From positions 1 to 64,000 of the forward strand of contig CAZVJY010000001.1 in the NCBI GenBank assembly GCA_964626685.1: a DNA stretch of 64,000 nt, written 5' to 3'. Positions 17,035 through 26,089 of this stretch are shown here, one piece after another. A program made the translations under genes and the position numbers. The notes beneath the pieces were generated by a model. That model was not told where the DNA came from. It did not search any database and saw nothing but the letters and a program-made list of their open reading frames with translations. Source of the DNA: RGEC01 sp964626685. Lineage in GTDB: Bacteria > Bacteroidota > Bacteroidia > NS11-12g > UBA955. Each line of letters opens with the position of its first letter. The stretch's first letter is position 1.

Positions 17035-18696
17035 TTAGGAAAAGCCCAGCGCGTGCGAACTTTGGTGGTTCCACTTTTCAGAATCACAAAGGCGGCAGAT
17101 GAGATCAAATTCCGGGGTGCGCTGATTCAGCAGAGACTGCACAGCCAGCTTGCGGGCTATATTGTAAATTTCTGCAGCACTCAGCCTGTAGCGGATTGAC
17201 AGATGCTCTGCCTCATGCAATTTGAGGGATGGCACCGCCTGTTTCCATAACTTAACCGCCACGGTTGTTTCAGGCAATTCAAACTGAATCTTATACAGAA
17301 AACGGCGCTCAAATGCATCATCCAGGTTACGGGTCATGTTGGTGGTGGCGATGAGGATCCCATCAAAGTTTTCCAGCGCTTCCAGCAAAATATTTTGCAG
17401 TGCATTGTTCATCTGATCAACGGAAGAATTGACCGCCATGCGGCGCATCAGCAAACCATCGCATTCATTCAGCAGCAGGATGGGCTCGGGGCTAATGTAA
17501 TGCAATGCTCGGCCATAGTCATGAAAAAATGATTTAAGGTTCTTTTCAGAATCACCCACCCATTTGCTCATGATGTGCGTTACATCCAGCCTAAAAACCG
17601 CACGACCTGTTTGTCTTGCCAGTTGCAGTGCCAGCTCTGTCTTGCCTGTTCCCGGGGCTCCGTGAAAAAGAATCGTCAGACCGCTCATACGTCCTTGTGA
17701 AGGCATTTTGCGTTTAAATTCCCTGAATTTACCGGGGCGAATCAGGCGGTGCAAATCGCGTACCTGGCCTTCTACATCCGGATTGAACAGCAAGGTTGCC
17801 GGCTTTATCTTTTTGGGATCAATGGCGTTTGGTGGCAGCGTTTTGAAGCGCTCCTTCAGGCTTTCTTCCAGTTCTGCCTTAACTTCTGGCAGCAATGTCT
17901 CAATCCCTTTGGTGGTAAGCTCCAGCTCCATATCATCATTCATGAGGGCGCTGCCCGCGTGCTGCACCATCCCTGCCTTGATGGGCCCCCAGGCATTGGA
18001 TGCAATCTGTTGCTTCAGTGAGGCAAAGCCGGCTCCGGCGCGAACAAACCGTTCTATGTAGCGCAGTTCAAACGGCCGGTTTTCAATCAGGAAGCGCGCC
18101 ACAATAGCACACAGCACAAAACGGTGCAGCACATTCAGGCTGCTGCGCATCTTCTTTACCAGTGTCAGGTTTTCATTCACGGCAAAGAGAAACTCAAGCT
18201 CTTCGTGAAGCTCCCGCTCATTTAAAAAATCGTGATCCAGCAGGTTGAAACGAAAATACTCCATCATGCGCATCACGCCGATGGGCTTGAGTTCACGTAT
18301 AAAATTGATATCGTTTTTGCGTGCAGCCGACCATACCGCACGCTGCAGCACAATCTTGGGCTCCGACATCGGATGATCTGCCTCGGATACCACCCTCAGG
18401 CGTTTGAAGCTGTATACCACGTCAAAAGCATCTCCGCGATTGCCCATAAGCCTTTCGGCAAGGTCATACAGGCGGTTTTCCTCAATGGGTTTAATACGGA
18501 ACTGATGGTGAAAAATCAAAGCAAACACCACCAGCTCATCGCGGGTCATGTTCAAGGTTTTGGCATATACATCCAGTTCATTATCCTGCTTCAAGGATTG
18601 GGCATCTGCCTTTCCGGAAACGGTTTTTCGGTATACGGCAGCAAAACAATCTGCCAGGGTGGGGAATTGTTCTAAAATCGGGTTGTTTGATTTCAT
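17035..18696 (-). CDS. AAA+ ATPase with large helical N-terminal region
   Basis: A 553-aa protein. The C-terminal AAA+ module has Walker A GAPGTGKTE (K352), a pore-loop-like SKWVGDSEKN, Walker B LLLNECDG (N410-E411, asparagine in place of the usual first acidic residue), sensor 1 ATTNMT and an arginine-finger region DDAFERRF. The first 300 residues are helical and not recognised. Similar single AAA+ proteins often remodel other proteins, but no partner is encoded beside it. A near-consensus -7 box ends 4 nt before the ATG. Confidence 0.85.
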   Translation of the reverse strand: MKSNNPILEQFPTLADCFAAVYRKTVSGKADAQSLKQDNELDVYAKTLNMTRDELVVFALIFHHQFRIKPIEENRLYDLAERLMGNRGDAFDVVYSFKRLRVVSEADHPMSEPKIVLQRAVWSAARKNDINFIRELKPIGVMRMMEYFRFNLLDHDFLNERELHEELEFLFAVNENLTLVKKMRSSLNVLHRFVLCAIVARFLIENRPFELRYIERFVRAGAGFASLKQQIASNAWGPIKAGMVQHAGSALMNDDMELELTTKGIETLLPEVKAELEESLKERFKTLPPNAIDPKKIKPATLLFNPDVEGQVRDLHRLIRPGKFREFKRKMPSQGRMSGLTILFHGAPGTGKTELALQLARQTGRAVFRLDVTHIMSKWVGDSEKNLKSFFHDYGRALHYISPEPILLLNECDGLLMRRMAVNSSVDQMNNALQNILLEALENFDGILIATTNMTRNLDDAFERRFLYKIQFELPETTVAVKLWKQAVPSLKLHEAEHLSIRYRLSAAEIYNIARKLAVQSLLNQRTPEFDLICRLCDSEKWNHQSSHALGFS

Positions 18697-18700
18697 AAGG

Positions 18701-18708
18701 CAAATTTT
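18701..18708 (-). promoter_or_regulatory. Near-consensus -7 box AAAATTTG
   Basis: One mismatch to TAnnTTTG, 4 nt before the ATG of the AAA+ gene. Confidence 0.4.
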
Positions 18709-18846
18709 TAAGTTGTAATCGCAACCTATTCGCGAAGTGAAAAATGATTACGACCAGATTAATTCATGCTTTTCATTATTAATTCACCATGGCAATATTA
18801 AAACCTAGCTTTTTTTCTTAGGTAGTCATAAATAACTAAAATTGGG

Positions 18847-18854
18847 TATCATTG
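18847..18854 (+). promoter_or_regulatory. -7-like box TATCATTG
   Basis: One mismatch to TAnnTTTG, 5 nt before the ATG at 18860. It overlaps the upstream alternative starts and so supports 18860. Confidence 0.45.
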
Positions 18855-18859
18855 CAGGC

Positions 18860-19162
18860 ATGAGCAACCCACATGAAATAACCCTGGCCGAAGCCATCAC
18901 CATGACCCATGCATACCAAAACGACACCTTGTTTACCGGCCAGACCGTGGCAGCTAAAATTTCTGCCGATGCCTACCGGGAAATCATAAACCAGCAAGAT
19001 TGCGAAGCGGTAAGAACGTACTTTGCCAAAAATGCAACAGGCGAGTTAACCCTGGTGATTGTGGGTGTGGACAGTAATGGCAACGATATGACTTCCGGGA
19101 AAATTATGAACAGGGCTGTCAATTGCCCTATAATTTGTTCTCAAAATTCTCCGTTGCTTTAA
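18860..19162 (+). CDS. Small conserved-looking protein, function unknown
   Basis: A 100-aa soluble protein. It has an alpha/beta look with a glycine-rich strand-turn LVIVGVDSNGNDM and a C-terminal CPIICS cysteine pair. I recall similar small proteins in Bacteroidota (a hydrophobic strand, VGVD.NGNDM, then CPxxCS) but no function is known to me. The ATG at 18860 is favoured by the -7 box just before it. Its 3' end may overlap the start of the next gene. Confidence 0.65.
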   Translation: MSNPHEITLAEAITMTHAYQNDTLFTGQTVAAKISADAYREIINQQDCEAVRTYFAKNATGELTLVIVGVDSNGNDMTSGKIMNRAVNCPIICSQNSPLL

Positions 19163-19788
19163 TCCAATCCATTTTTTCATTGACATACAGCTATTTAGCT
19201 CTTTTGTTATTTACCGTTTTTTCAGGGGTAAGGAATCTTTTAAAAAATGGTATGCATCGCTCCACATCTACGGTTCATATGTATGTCTATACATGCCTTA
19301 TTTTTGATTTTTTATTTGCTCAAAAAAACGATCCGAATTTAAATTTTATTTTTAGCGATAATAATGATTCTTCTATTGAGTTTCTGTACAACATATTCTT
19401 CCCAATTTGCCTTTCAATAAGCGTCATTGCGAGATTAACCGACCATTATATTAAATACATTTTTGGCTTTTTAACAGGAATGGCAGTGTTATTTTCTTTG
19501 TTAGACAACATACTTTTTTTTAATATCAACTTTACATTGTGCATGGCCGGCATATTGCTGCTGCTGATTAAAACGGCTAATCGGAAATCACTTCGACTTG
19601 TTAATTTAATTGATATATTAATATTTTTGGGATTATATTATCAATCTTTAATGAATTTAATGATAAATTCAAAAATCAACTGGCACGAATCCTTGCTGTC
19701 AAGTAAGTTAAGTTTTGTTTATTGGCCTTTAATGTACTCAACTTTAATTCTCATCAATGTTAAACTGCGGCGACCTTTTACTCAGTGA
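19123..19788 (+). CDS. Multi-span membrane protein of the kinase module
   Basis: Up to 221 aa, start uncertain: the frame is open from a TTG at 19123, while the first ATG (19249) would remove a likely first helix. It has about six hydrophobic helices and no extracytoplasmic domain. AT-rich and poor in charged residues. It overlaps the histidine-kinase gene by about 32 bp, so the two are coupled. Its likely role is a separate membrane sensor for the kinase, which has only one transmembrane segment itself; this is inference from gene order. Confidence 0.6.
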   Translation: MPYNLFSKFSVALIQSIFSLTYSYLALLLFTVFSGVRNLLKNGMHRSTSTVHMYVYTCLIFDFLFAQKNDPNLNFIFSDNNDSSIEFLYNIFFPICLSISVIARLTDHYIKYIFGFLTGMAVLFSLLDNILFFNINFTLCMAGILLLLIKTANRKSLRLVNLIDILIFLGLYYQSLMNLMINSKINWHESLLSSKLSFVYWPLMYSTLILINVKLRRPFTQ

Positions 19789-20524
19789 AATCTTTTTCCT
19801 TTTACTGCCCGGTGCAATGATGCTTTCGGGCACGCTGTTGATTTCTTATTTTTACATCAAGAGATATATACGGATTTTCAGAAGGTATAAAATCCGGGAA
19901 TTGGAGAAAATTGAAACTGAAAGAAAGCGCATAGCCAACGATTTGCATGATTTTGTAGCGGGCAAATTGCTGAAGATTAAAAGCGAACTGCATGACAGCC
20001 TCAAGAAGTCTGGCGAACCCGTTATGTATAGCCATATTTCGCAGGGAATTTCAGATTTGAACCGGTTTCATGATGACCTGAGATACCTGGTGGAATACAT
20101 TTACCCAAAGGAACTTATGTCGGGCAATATCAAACAGGGGTTTTTGAGGCTGGCCTCTGACATGAGCACATCTGCCACCGAAATCATCATGGATATTGAA
20201 TTTGAAAACCAGCATTCACAAGAGAGCATGCACCAGCTGTACAGGCTCATGCAGGAGAAAATATCCAATATTGCATCGCATGCAAAACCACCCAAAATCT
20301 TCATAGGCCTGTTTGAAAATACCGATGATAAAGAGGTTTTGATTTCCATCTCATATCAAAACGAGACTGAGGGCAAAAGCAGAACCCGAAAAACCCCAAG
20401 GGAGGGCCGTGGGGTATCCACCATTCGGGAAAGATTGAATCTTCTCAAAGCCCGCGTTCAAACAGAATACAAGGATGGTTTTTACAAAGAAAGCATTATC
20501 TTCCCGATTCATAGGAATAAATGA
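19757..20524 (+). CDS. NarL-type sensor histidine kinase with degenerate ATP lid
   Basis: A 255-aa kinase. One transmembrane segment (about 8-35) leads into a HisKA_3 dimerisation helix, ERKRIANDLHDFVAG, with the phospho-accepting H64. The ATP domain keeps the N-box-like QEKISNIASHA and the last box GRGVSTIRERLNLL, but the usual DNGxG (G1) motif is replaced by YQNETEG, so ATP binding may be altered. The gene ends in an ATGA overlap with the response regulator and follows the multi-span membrane protein. Kinase assignment is firm; activity is uncertain. Confidence 0.85.
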   Translation: MLNCGDLLLSEIFFLLLPGAMMLSGTLLISYFYIKRYIRIFRRYKIRELEKIETERKRIANDLHDFVAGKLLKIKSELHDSLKKSGEPVMYSHISQGISDLNRFHDDLRYLVEYIYPKELMSGNIKQGFLRLASDMSTSATEIIMDIEFENQHSQESMHQLYRLMQEKISNIASHAKPPKIFIGLFENTDDKEVLISISYQNETEGKSRTRKTPREGRGVSTIRERLNLLKARVQTEYKDGFYKESIIFPIHRNK

Positions 20525-21138
20525 AAATACTCATTCTGGAAGACCACCCCGGCATTGCGCACTTGCTGGAAATGATTATCAGGGAAATTGCAAATAACAT
20601 AGAAATAGAATTTTTTACTGCATGGGAAACTGCACTGGAAAGCATAAACCGGGCCTCACCCGATTTTGTTATTACCGACATACAGATAGGCGATTACAAA
20701 CAGCTGGAGCTGCCGGAAGCATGCCATAAAAAGAAAATTCCGTTCATGGTTTTTACCGGTTTCATTAATCCTACTATTATTGACCATTGCGATCAATTCA
20801 AGGCCAGGGTGGTTGTCTCCAAGTCTTCAGACATGGAGGACCTGAAGCAGGGAGTGAAAAGCCTGATAAACAACCTTTATTTCCGCTGTTCTGTTTGCAG
20901 CGATATTTCCCATTCAAAAAGCCGTATCTCCGAAGAAACCCCTAGGTTACTGTTTAGCCCTTCCGAAGAATTTGTTATCCTGGCTCAGATTGAGGGAAAA
21001 TCTACAGTGCAACTATCTCAGGAGACCAAAAAATCAAAATATACCATACGGAATCAACGCATGAAACTGATGGAGAAAAACGCCTGCACAATGGAAGAAA
21101 TTGCGCGCAGGTATTTGTTCTGGTACACCAAAGGCTGA
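20521..21138 (+). CDS. Response regulator, receiver plus LuxR-like HTH
   Basis: A 205-aa protein. The receiver domain has acidic residues E7-D8, the phosphorylation site D53 (VITDIQ), a T in FMVFTGF and a lysine in VVVSKSSD, so it looks functional. A linker with C-S-V-C (in YFRCSVCSD) joins it to a C-terminal helix-turn-helix of the LuxR/NarL kind (about 150-200), whose sequence is divergent. The ATGA overlap with the kinase gene makes it the cognate partner. Targets are not visible. Confidence 0.85.
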   Translation: MKILILEDHPGIAHLLEMIIREIANNIEIEFFTAWETALESINRASPDFVITDIQIGDYKQLELPEACHKKKIPFMVFTGFINPTIIDHCDQFKARVVVSKSSDMEDLKQGVKSLINNLYFRCSVCSDISHSKSRISEETPRLLFSPSEEFVILAQIEGKSTVQLSQETKKSKYTIRNQRMKLMEKNACTMEEIARRYLFWYTKG

Positions 21139-21175
21139 AAATCAAGTAAGCGTCAGGCTGTCGCTGCAGTTGCGC

Positions 21176-21203
21176 CACGCGCTTAAATCAATGTGAGCGC
21201 GTG
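21176..21203 (+). terminator. Hairpin downstream of the regulator gene
   Basis: Perfect 8-bp inverted repeat CACGCGCT/AGCGCGTG with a 12-nt loop, 38 nt after the response-regulator stop. There is no T-run, so termination is only a possibility. A protein-binding site is the alternative. Confidence 0.35.
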
Positions 21204-21349
21204 CACGCACATGCACAATTAATATAAGCCAATTTTTAAAAACCGCTTGTTTTTGTCAAGGTTGACAGAATGGAGCCCGGCATCCTGAACCGCTGAATAT
21301 TTGTGCTCAATTCAAATTTTTTATTCACCTTTTAAACATCCAAAACACC

Positions 21350-21985
21350 ATGACAAATGCTCAAAACACCCAGATTGCAAACGCCGTAAACCTTTTTATC
21401 ATCGACGAAAGCGGCTCGATGGCATCCATGACCCAAAGCACCAAAGAAACCTTTATCGGCTTGCTCGAAAAAATCAAAATGGAACAGACCGATTTGCCTG
21501 AACTGCAGCAGTATGTGAATCTGTGGACTTTTGCCGACAACCGCTTCAACGAACGTCTGATTTTTCAGGAGGTGCAGCGCTGGAACGGAGAAGCACCGCA
21601 ATACAGGCCCATGGGTGGAACACCCCTGAACGATGCCATAGGCGGCGCACTGAAAAAACTGGAAAACTACCTATTTGTAAAGAACCTGTCAGCAGAAAAC
21701 ACCCGCATAAGTGTATTTATTCTCACCGATGGAGAAGAGAACAGCAGCCGGGAATGGACCATATCCGGCATTCGGCAGTACATCACAGAGTGTGAAGCAA
21801 AAGGCTGGGAGTTTACCTATTACGGTGCAGACCATGATGTGTGGCGCGCAGCTGAGGAGCTGAATATCAAAAATTACCGCAATTTCAGCAAGAGCAGTGC
21901 CGGTATGAAAACGATGATGGACGACTACAACAATGAAGCCTACAACGGGAAAATGGCTTTCCTGAGCCGGTTCAAAAAACCTTGA
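21350..21985 (+). CDS. VWA-domain protein
   Basis: A 211-aa protein consisting of a single von Willebrand factor A domain. The metal-ion-dependent adhesion site is complete: D19-E-S21-G-S23, the threonine in MGGTPL and the aspartate in ILTDGEE. No signal peptide, so probably cytosolic. Bacterial VWA proteins of this kind often work with an ATPase or adaptor, but neither neighbour is one; the AAA+ gene lies 3 kb away on the other strand. It meets the next gene tail to tail without a gap. Confidence 0.88.
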   Translation: MTNAQNTQIANAVNLFIIDESGSMASMTQSTKETFIGLLEKIKMEQTDLPELQQYVNLWTFADNRFNERLIFQEVQRWNGEAPQYRPMGGTPLNDAIGGALKKLENYLFVKNLSAENTRISVFILTDGEENSSREWTISGIRQYITECEAKGWEFTYYGADHDVWRAAEELNIKNYRNFSKSSAGMKTMMDDYNNEAYNGKMAFLSRFKKP

Positions 21986-23215
21986 TTAACCCGGTAACAT
22001 GAATTTCCTATCGCAGGCAATGCGATAGGGCTGGTTCCGCCCCCCGGAAATGATGTATGGCTTAATGTTCCATTCGCTCATCCGGGAGCGGAACCTTGCT
22101 TTTATTCGGGAAATCGCCTGATTCATGCTTCCGTTGTCTTTCGACAAAATAAACATAGGCTCAAGAACCGCATTGATTTGGGTATCATCATTACCGGTCA
22201 CATTGCGGTATAAAACACGCATCTCATCAAGGTAGCGCTGACGCTCACTGAGCCGAAAACCCTTGGGATGATTATAAAACAGCCGATACAGGGCAAAATC
22301 CAGTTTTTTAAGGGGTATGACAATATCCAGTTCCGGAAAATCCACACTGTTATTAAACGGATTGATGCGCAAACGATGGGGCTCTTCACGGTCCTGTCCG
22401 ATAATATTCGCAAGGTATGGTGCCATTCGGTATGCCTCATTTGGCATTTCGTAATAAACTTCCTGCAGCAATCCGCGTATGATTTTGAAGAAACCCTTCT
22501 CTGTTTCAGTTTGCTGAAGCGCCTGCAAGGTGTTTAGCACATCCTGATCCTGGAGCAAAGCCTGCCTGTCCCATTGTTCAAAATCGGGATCCTCTTCCTG
22601 CTGCTGTTTAAATTGCAGCCCAAACAGCTGTAATAGTTTTAGTCTGGTACCGGAAGATTTAGCATTATAGGACTCCTCCGCCGACTCATTCATACTGTAG
22701 CTAACGGCTAAATTCCGCTCATTGTAAATCCATGGAAAAATGCCGGTATGGGAAACATGAATCATCAGATTGGTCATGTTTACCTCTGACTGAAATTCAG
22801 ATTCATTGCAACACCAGGCCCCGTCATGCCCAAAATACAGCAAATAATGTTCTTGGTTGGCCGGAATATTCAGTTTACGCAGTATTAGAAGCCCGGCCAT
22901 TTTTAAATCAACCCCACGCAACAGCTCACCCACCAGAATACCCTGTTTGCGTCGGTGGAGGTTTTTCAAACCGGGAAAATGGTAGGTCCAGTAATCCTCA
23001 TCAGACCTGGATAGATCCAATGTATCGTTTTCCAGATCGGGGGGAAATGCCAGCGAAAGGCCGCGTTGTTCTAACTGCTCGCAAAGTGAGAAACGCCTGT
23101 TGGCAGGCAACCGACCAGTTGATTCTGCACTTAGGTTGATGTAGACAAAGCTGTCGGGGGGGAATAAAAAGTTGAGCCTATCAGAAACATTTTTAAAGAC
23201 GCGGCTGGGTATCAT
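21986..23215 (-). CDS. Unknown protein with winged-helix-like C-terminus
   Basis: A 409-aa soluble protein. The ATG at 23215 (MIPSRVFKN) is chosen because a TATTTTTG box lies 15 nt upstream and overlaps the longer alternative start at 23248. The first 280 residues match nothing I know. The last 120 (IPLKKLDFALYRLF, then MNQAISRIKARF and ISGGRNQPYRI) have the helix-helix-hairpin pattern of OmpR-type winged helices, including the final aromatic-basic wing. A transcription-regulator-like role is inference. Confidence 0.6.
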   Translation of the reverse strand: MIPSRVFKNVSDRLNFLFPPDSFVYINLSAESTGRLPANRRFSLCEQLEQRGLSLAFPPDLENDTLDLSRSDEDYWTYHFPGLKNLHRRKQGILVGELLRGVDLKMAGLLILRKLNIPANQEHYLLYFGHDGAWCCNESEFQSEVNMTNLMIHVSHTGIFPWIYNERNLAVSYSMNESAEESYNAKSSGTRLKLLQLFGLQFKQQQEEDPDFEQWDRQALLQDQDVLNTLQALQQTETEKGFFKIIRGLLQEVYYEMPNEAYRMAPYLANIIGQDREEPHRLRINPFNNSVDFPELDIVIPLKKLDFALYRLFYNHPKGFRLSERQRYLDEMRVLYRNVTGNDDTQINAVLEPMFILSKDNGSMNQAISRIKARFRSRMSEWNIKPYIISGGRNQPYRIACDRKFMLPG

Positions 23216-23230
23216 GAGAACGTATTTTCC

Positions 23231-23238
23231 CAAAAATA
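23231..23238 (-). promoter_or_regulatory. -7 box TATTTTTG
   Basis: Perfect TAnnTTTG on the minus strand, 15 nt before the ATG at 23215. Confidence 0.5.
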
Positions 23239-23440
23239 CAATCACCATTGTTAAAAACCATAGGGATAACCCTAAAAAATAGCATGATCCACAATTTAAA
23301 TATGGCCATTGAAATCATTTAGCTTATTATGACAGCTCAAACAAAGGCAATAATGGCGAGCTATGGCAAAAAATACCATAACCGTTTTAAGATTAAAGTA
23401 AATGGACAAGTATAGCCCACAAGACAAAAATGTATCTGTC

Positions 23441-23896
23441 TCAGGGATTGGGATTGGTACAGTCGCATTTGCTGTAATCTCTCATGAGCCTTACTGCTCC
23501 TGATTCCATAATGGGGGTAACCGATACTATTTTGCGTTTTAAATCAGGAATAACAAGCAATACGTAATAGTGCTGTCTGGGCTCTGCATTTATACTCAAA
23601 GACGCTTCTCTCATTTCCTCACCGGCCCTCAAAGATTTATTAAGTACTGCAAAAACAGTGTGCTCGCCCTGATTAAGCGCGAATGTTGTATAACCTGCAT
23701 CGGGGATGATACACGTTTTTTTACCGTTGATGTACAATTTCGGTTTTTGAACTTTCGATTTTGGATCCGCATTGCGAATTATGGTAATAAGTGCTGCGTT
23801 ATCTGACTGCTGCGCCATCGATGATTCCGGATAAATAATGAGCAGTAGCAACGCAGTTATTACCCATGATTTTATGGTGAAATAAAATGAAAACAT
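23441..23896 (-). CDS. Secreted DUF2846-like protein
   Basis: A 151-aa protein with a signal peptide (MFSFYFTIKSW to SSMAQ). The mature part follows a beta-rich pattern with a small-molecule-like strand IIRNA, LYINGKKTCIIPDAG, then FALNQGEHTVFA and a later YYVLLV strand, which resembles the DUF2846 family. A frame extension to 23926 adds ten residues before the signal and is less likely. Function unknown. It is isolated, with no operon partner. Confidence 0.6.
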   Translation of the reverse strand: MFSFYFTIKSWVITALLLLIIYPESSMAQQSDNAALITIIRNADPKSKVQKPKLYINGKKTCIIPDAGYTTFALNQGEHTVFAVLNKSLRAGEEMREASLSINAEPRQHYYVLLVIPDLKRKIVSVTPIMESGAVRLMRDYSKCDCTNPNP

Positions 23897-24011
23897 AATT
23901 TTGACTGGGTTCAAAAAAACAACCACCTACATACACAACTTATGGACTAAAGTCATATTAGGCAGAAGCCATGATCATGCCTTTTACATTATAAAAAGCC
24001 TGAAAAAGCTA

Positions 24012-26024
24012 TTATTGCCTGCTTCGGGCATAAAAGCGGTGCATAGCCCAAACGTGTGGTAAACTCAGGCAAGCCAAGAAAACAAAGAAAACTGAAATCC
24101 AATGATTATTTAACCATGGCAATACACCTTTATAAACAAGCAAAAACAACAACATGAGCAACAGCAACGCACCCATTGTGAATGGAAGTGCCTTACGAAA
24201 CAAGGTTATACCTGCTGCCCCCATCCCTTTTTGCAAATGCGACCAACCGTTCAGGCTGTGCTGACCTATAAAATACAGCCCAAAAGCAGAAAGCAAGGGC
24301 AACTGTATGCCTATTACGAGCATTAGCAGACTCCAAATAACATTAGGCTTTTTCTCAAACAATGCCCAAATAAGTGTTGCCAAAATCAATACATATACTA
24401 AATTCCCTACAGGAATAGTCCCAGCAATAGCCACGCCCATTCCTTCAATCACAGCCATTGCTTCCACGGGGTGCGAAAACAGGATGATGCCAAGTATACC
24501 CGTCCCCCATAAAAACGACTTCAGGTGGCGGTATTGGCTAATTTGCCACTCCTGAATATCCGACTGTCCGAAATGAAAAGCGGAATACCCTAGAAACAAA
24601 GCCATTGCAATTACAGGCTGCAGCCACCAAAGCAGGAGATACAGCAACATAATTCCCAGGTATTTTGCAATAAATACTGGTTCAGGTCTTCCCTCTACCC
24701 TCCGCGTCTCCAGTAAATAATCCAGTGCGCCATGGGGAATTCCTACAATAAACAGCCCTACCGAAAGCAAAGCCCACTGCAGTGGAACAAAAACAGCAGG
24801 AAACAAGGCATAAGCAAACCACAGCAACAGAGACAGCAACGTTAGCATGATAGGCTTTGAAATGGCTGGCGGATTGTATCTGAGATCTTGTCTAAGAGCA
24901 CCTAAAAAAGGGCGAAACGGCAAGCTCAGCAGGATACCCGCATCCTGAAAAAAGGAGGTTTTCTCATCCAGAAACTGAAGGATTCGCGGGGTGCTGTTTC
25001 TTCTGAATAATTGCTGGAATATAGGCTTACCCCTGCTTGGGCTTGTAGCGAGAATCCAAAGTAGCAGGCGATCATAGAATTTGAAGCGCACAGCATTAAA
25101 GTCAGTAGTAAAAAACTGTTTGTCCTTTAACTGTGTGGTTATTTCAACGGCCTGCCTGTGCATGTTTTTAAACGCATATCCTGTTCCGGGCTTAATCGCG
25201 CCTGCCCTGCTTCCCAGTCGGACCACCCCTTGCAATTCCTTGACTTCAAGCAGAGCAGAACACATGGGAATGCAACCGGTCTCTGTTTCCAGAATCTGTG
25301 CATTTCCAAAATGCTGCTGTATATAATTCTCCAGCACCGGCGCAGCTTCCTGTTCGGTTATCTTATTTACCCCAAAACGGGTAAGCTCCACGAGCGCTTT
25401 TCTTTCAGATAAGGGAAGCACATACATAAACTGGGTGGCACCCTGTTGTTCAACACCAAAATCCATCATATCCATGGAATCAGTATTCTCAATGGGGTGC
25501 TCAGGTTCAATCATGTATCCGATAAATGATTGAAACAGGCTGCTTTCATTGGGTTTTGGAGCCGAAAAACCGGCAGGCCTGCTATCGAATACACGGGATG
25601 CTATATAGGAGCCGATACCGGTAAACACTACCACACCCGAATCGTCCGTGGCAATGGATGTAACCGCGGCTTTGACCAGCTCTATGCCATTGCGCGCGGC
25701 CAGGGATTGCATGGCATCCTGCATTTGCATCCCTGATATGTAATGGTACTGAAGGGGTTTAAGCGGTGTTTCAGCGCCTCTGTCGATACGCAGATGATTC
25801 CATGTTTTTTGAATTAGCCCTTGACAATCCTGCACAATATCGTCTTCGGGATTTGCCCAGAAACAAAAAGTTTTGTGGCTCAATGATTCGAAATCAGTAT
25901 CCACAAGCACCACTTTCTTTCCGGCGAGTAAACCTGCCTTTTCCATCCGCATAAGCAGCAGTGTGGCAGAAGCACCGGCACCGGCGAAGAGATAATCACA
26001 GTTTATGTGGCTTTTTTTCATCAT
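24012..26024 (-). CDS. Fusion of lycopene beta-cyclase (CrtY) and beta-carotene 15,15'-dioxygenase (Blh)
   Basis: A single 670-aa frame joins two enzymes of retinal synthesis. Residues 1-385 are CrtY-like: a dinucleotide-binding YLFAGAGASA near the start, KTFCFW, and the RKALVELTRFG segment, for cyclising lycopene to beta-carotene. Residues about 390-670 are the multi-span Blh oxygenase that cleaves beta-carotene to two retinals, with the conserved histidines H431 (GIPHGALD), H484 (SAFHFGQSD), H589 (GQHSLNGW) and H657/H661 (LPHVWAMH). The frame is uninterrupted across the junction. The ATG lies 10 nt after a terminator-like hairpin that separates it from the upstream rhodopsin gene. Earlier carotenoid genes (crtE, crtB, crtI) are not in the window. 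Confidence 0.93.
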   Translation of the reverse strand: MMKKSHINCDYLFAGAGASATLLLMRMEKAGLLAGKKVVLVDTDFESLSHKTFCFWANPEDDIVQDCQGLIQKTWNHLRIDRGAETPLKPLQYHYISGMQMQDAMQSLAARNGIELVKAAVTSIATDDSGVVVFTGIGSYIASRVFDSRPAGFSAPKPNESSLFQSFIGYMIEPEHPIENTDSMDMMDFGVEQQGATQFMYVLPLSERKALVELTRFGVNKITEQEAAPVLENYIQQHFGNAQILETETGCIPMCSALLEVKELQGVVRLGSRAGAIKPGTGYAFKNMHRQAVEITTQLKDKQFFTTDFNAVRFKFYDRLLLWILATSPSRGKPIFQQLFRRNSTPRILQFLDEKTSFFQDAGILLSLPFRPFLGALRQDLRYNPPAISKPIMLTLLSLLLWFAYALFPAVFVPLQWALLSVGLFIVGIPHGALDYLLETRRVEGRPEPVFIAKYLGIMLLYLLLWWLQPVIAMALFLGYSAFHFGQSDIQEWQISQYRHLKSFLWGTGILGIILFSHPVEAMAVIEGMGVAIAGTIPVGNLVYVLILATLIWALFEKKPNVIWSLLMLVIGIQLPLLSAFGLYFIGQHSLNGWSHLQKGMGAAGITLFRKALPFTMGALLLLMLLFLLVYKGVLPWLNNHWISVFFVFLACLSLPHVWAMHRFYARSRQ

Positions 26025-26033
26025 TTTGAGCTT

Positions 26034-26071
26034 AAAAAAAGGGGTTCATGATTGCATCAGAACCCCTTTTT
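26034..26071 (-). terminator. Hairpin between rhodopsin and crtY-blh
   Basis: AAAAAAAGGGGTTC/GAACCCCTTTTT with a 12-nt loop gives a strong stem with A- and T-tracts on both sides. On the minus strand it lies 18 nt after the rhodopsin stop and its T-tract ends about 9 nt before the crtY-blh ATG. It should stop most transcripts after the opsin and let a fraction read through, setting unequal doses. Confidence 0.85.
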
Positions 26072-26089
26072 CGTAATGAGTGTATTGAA

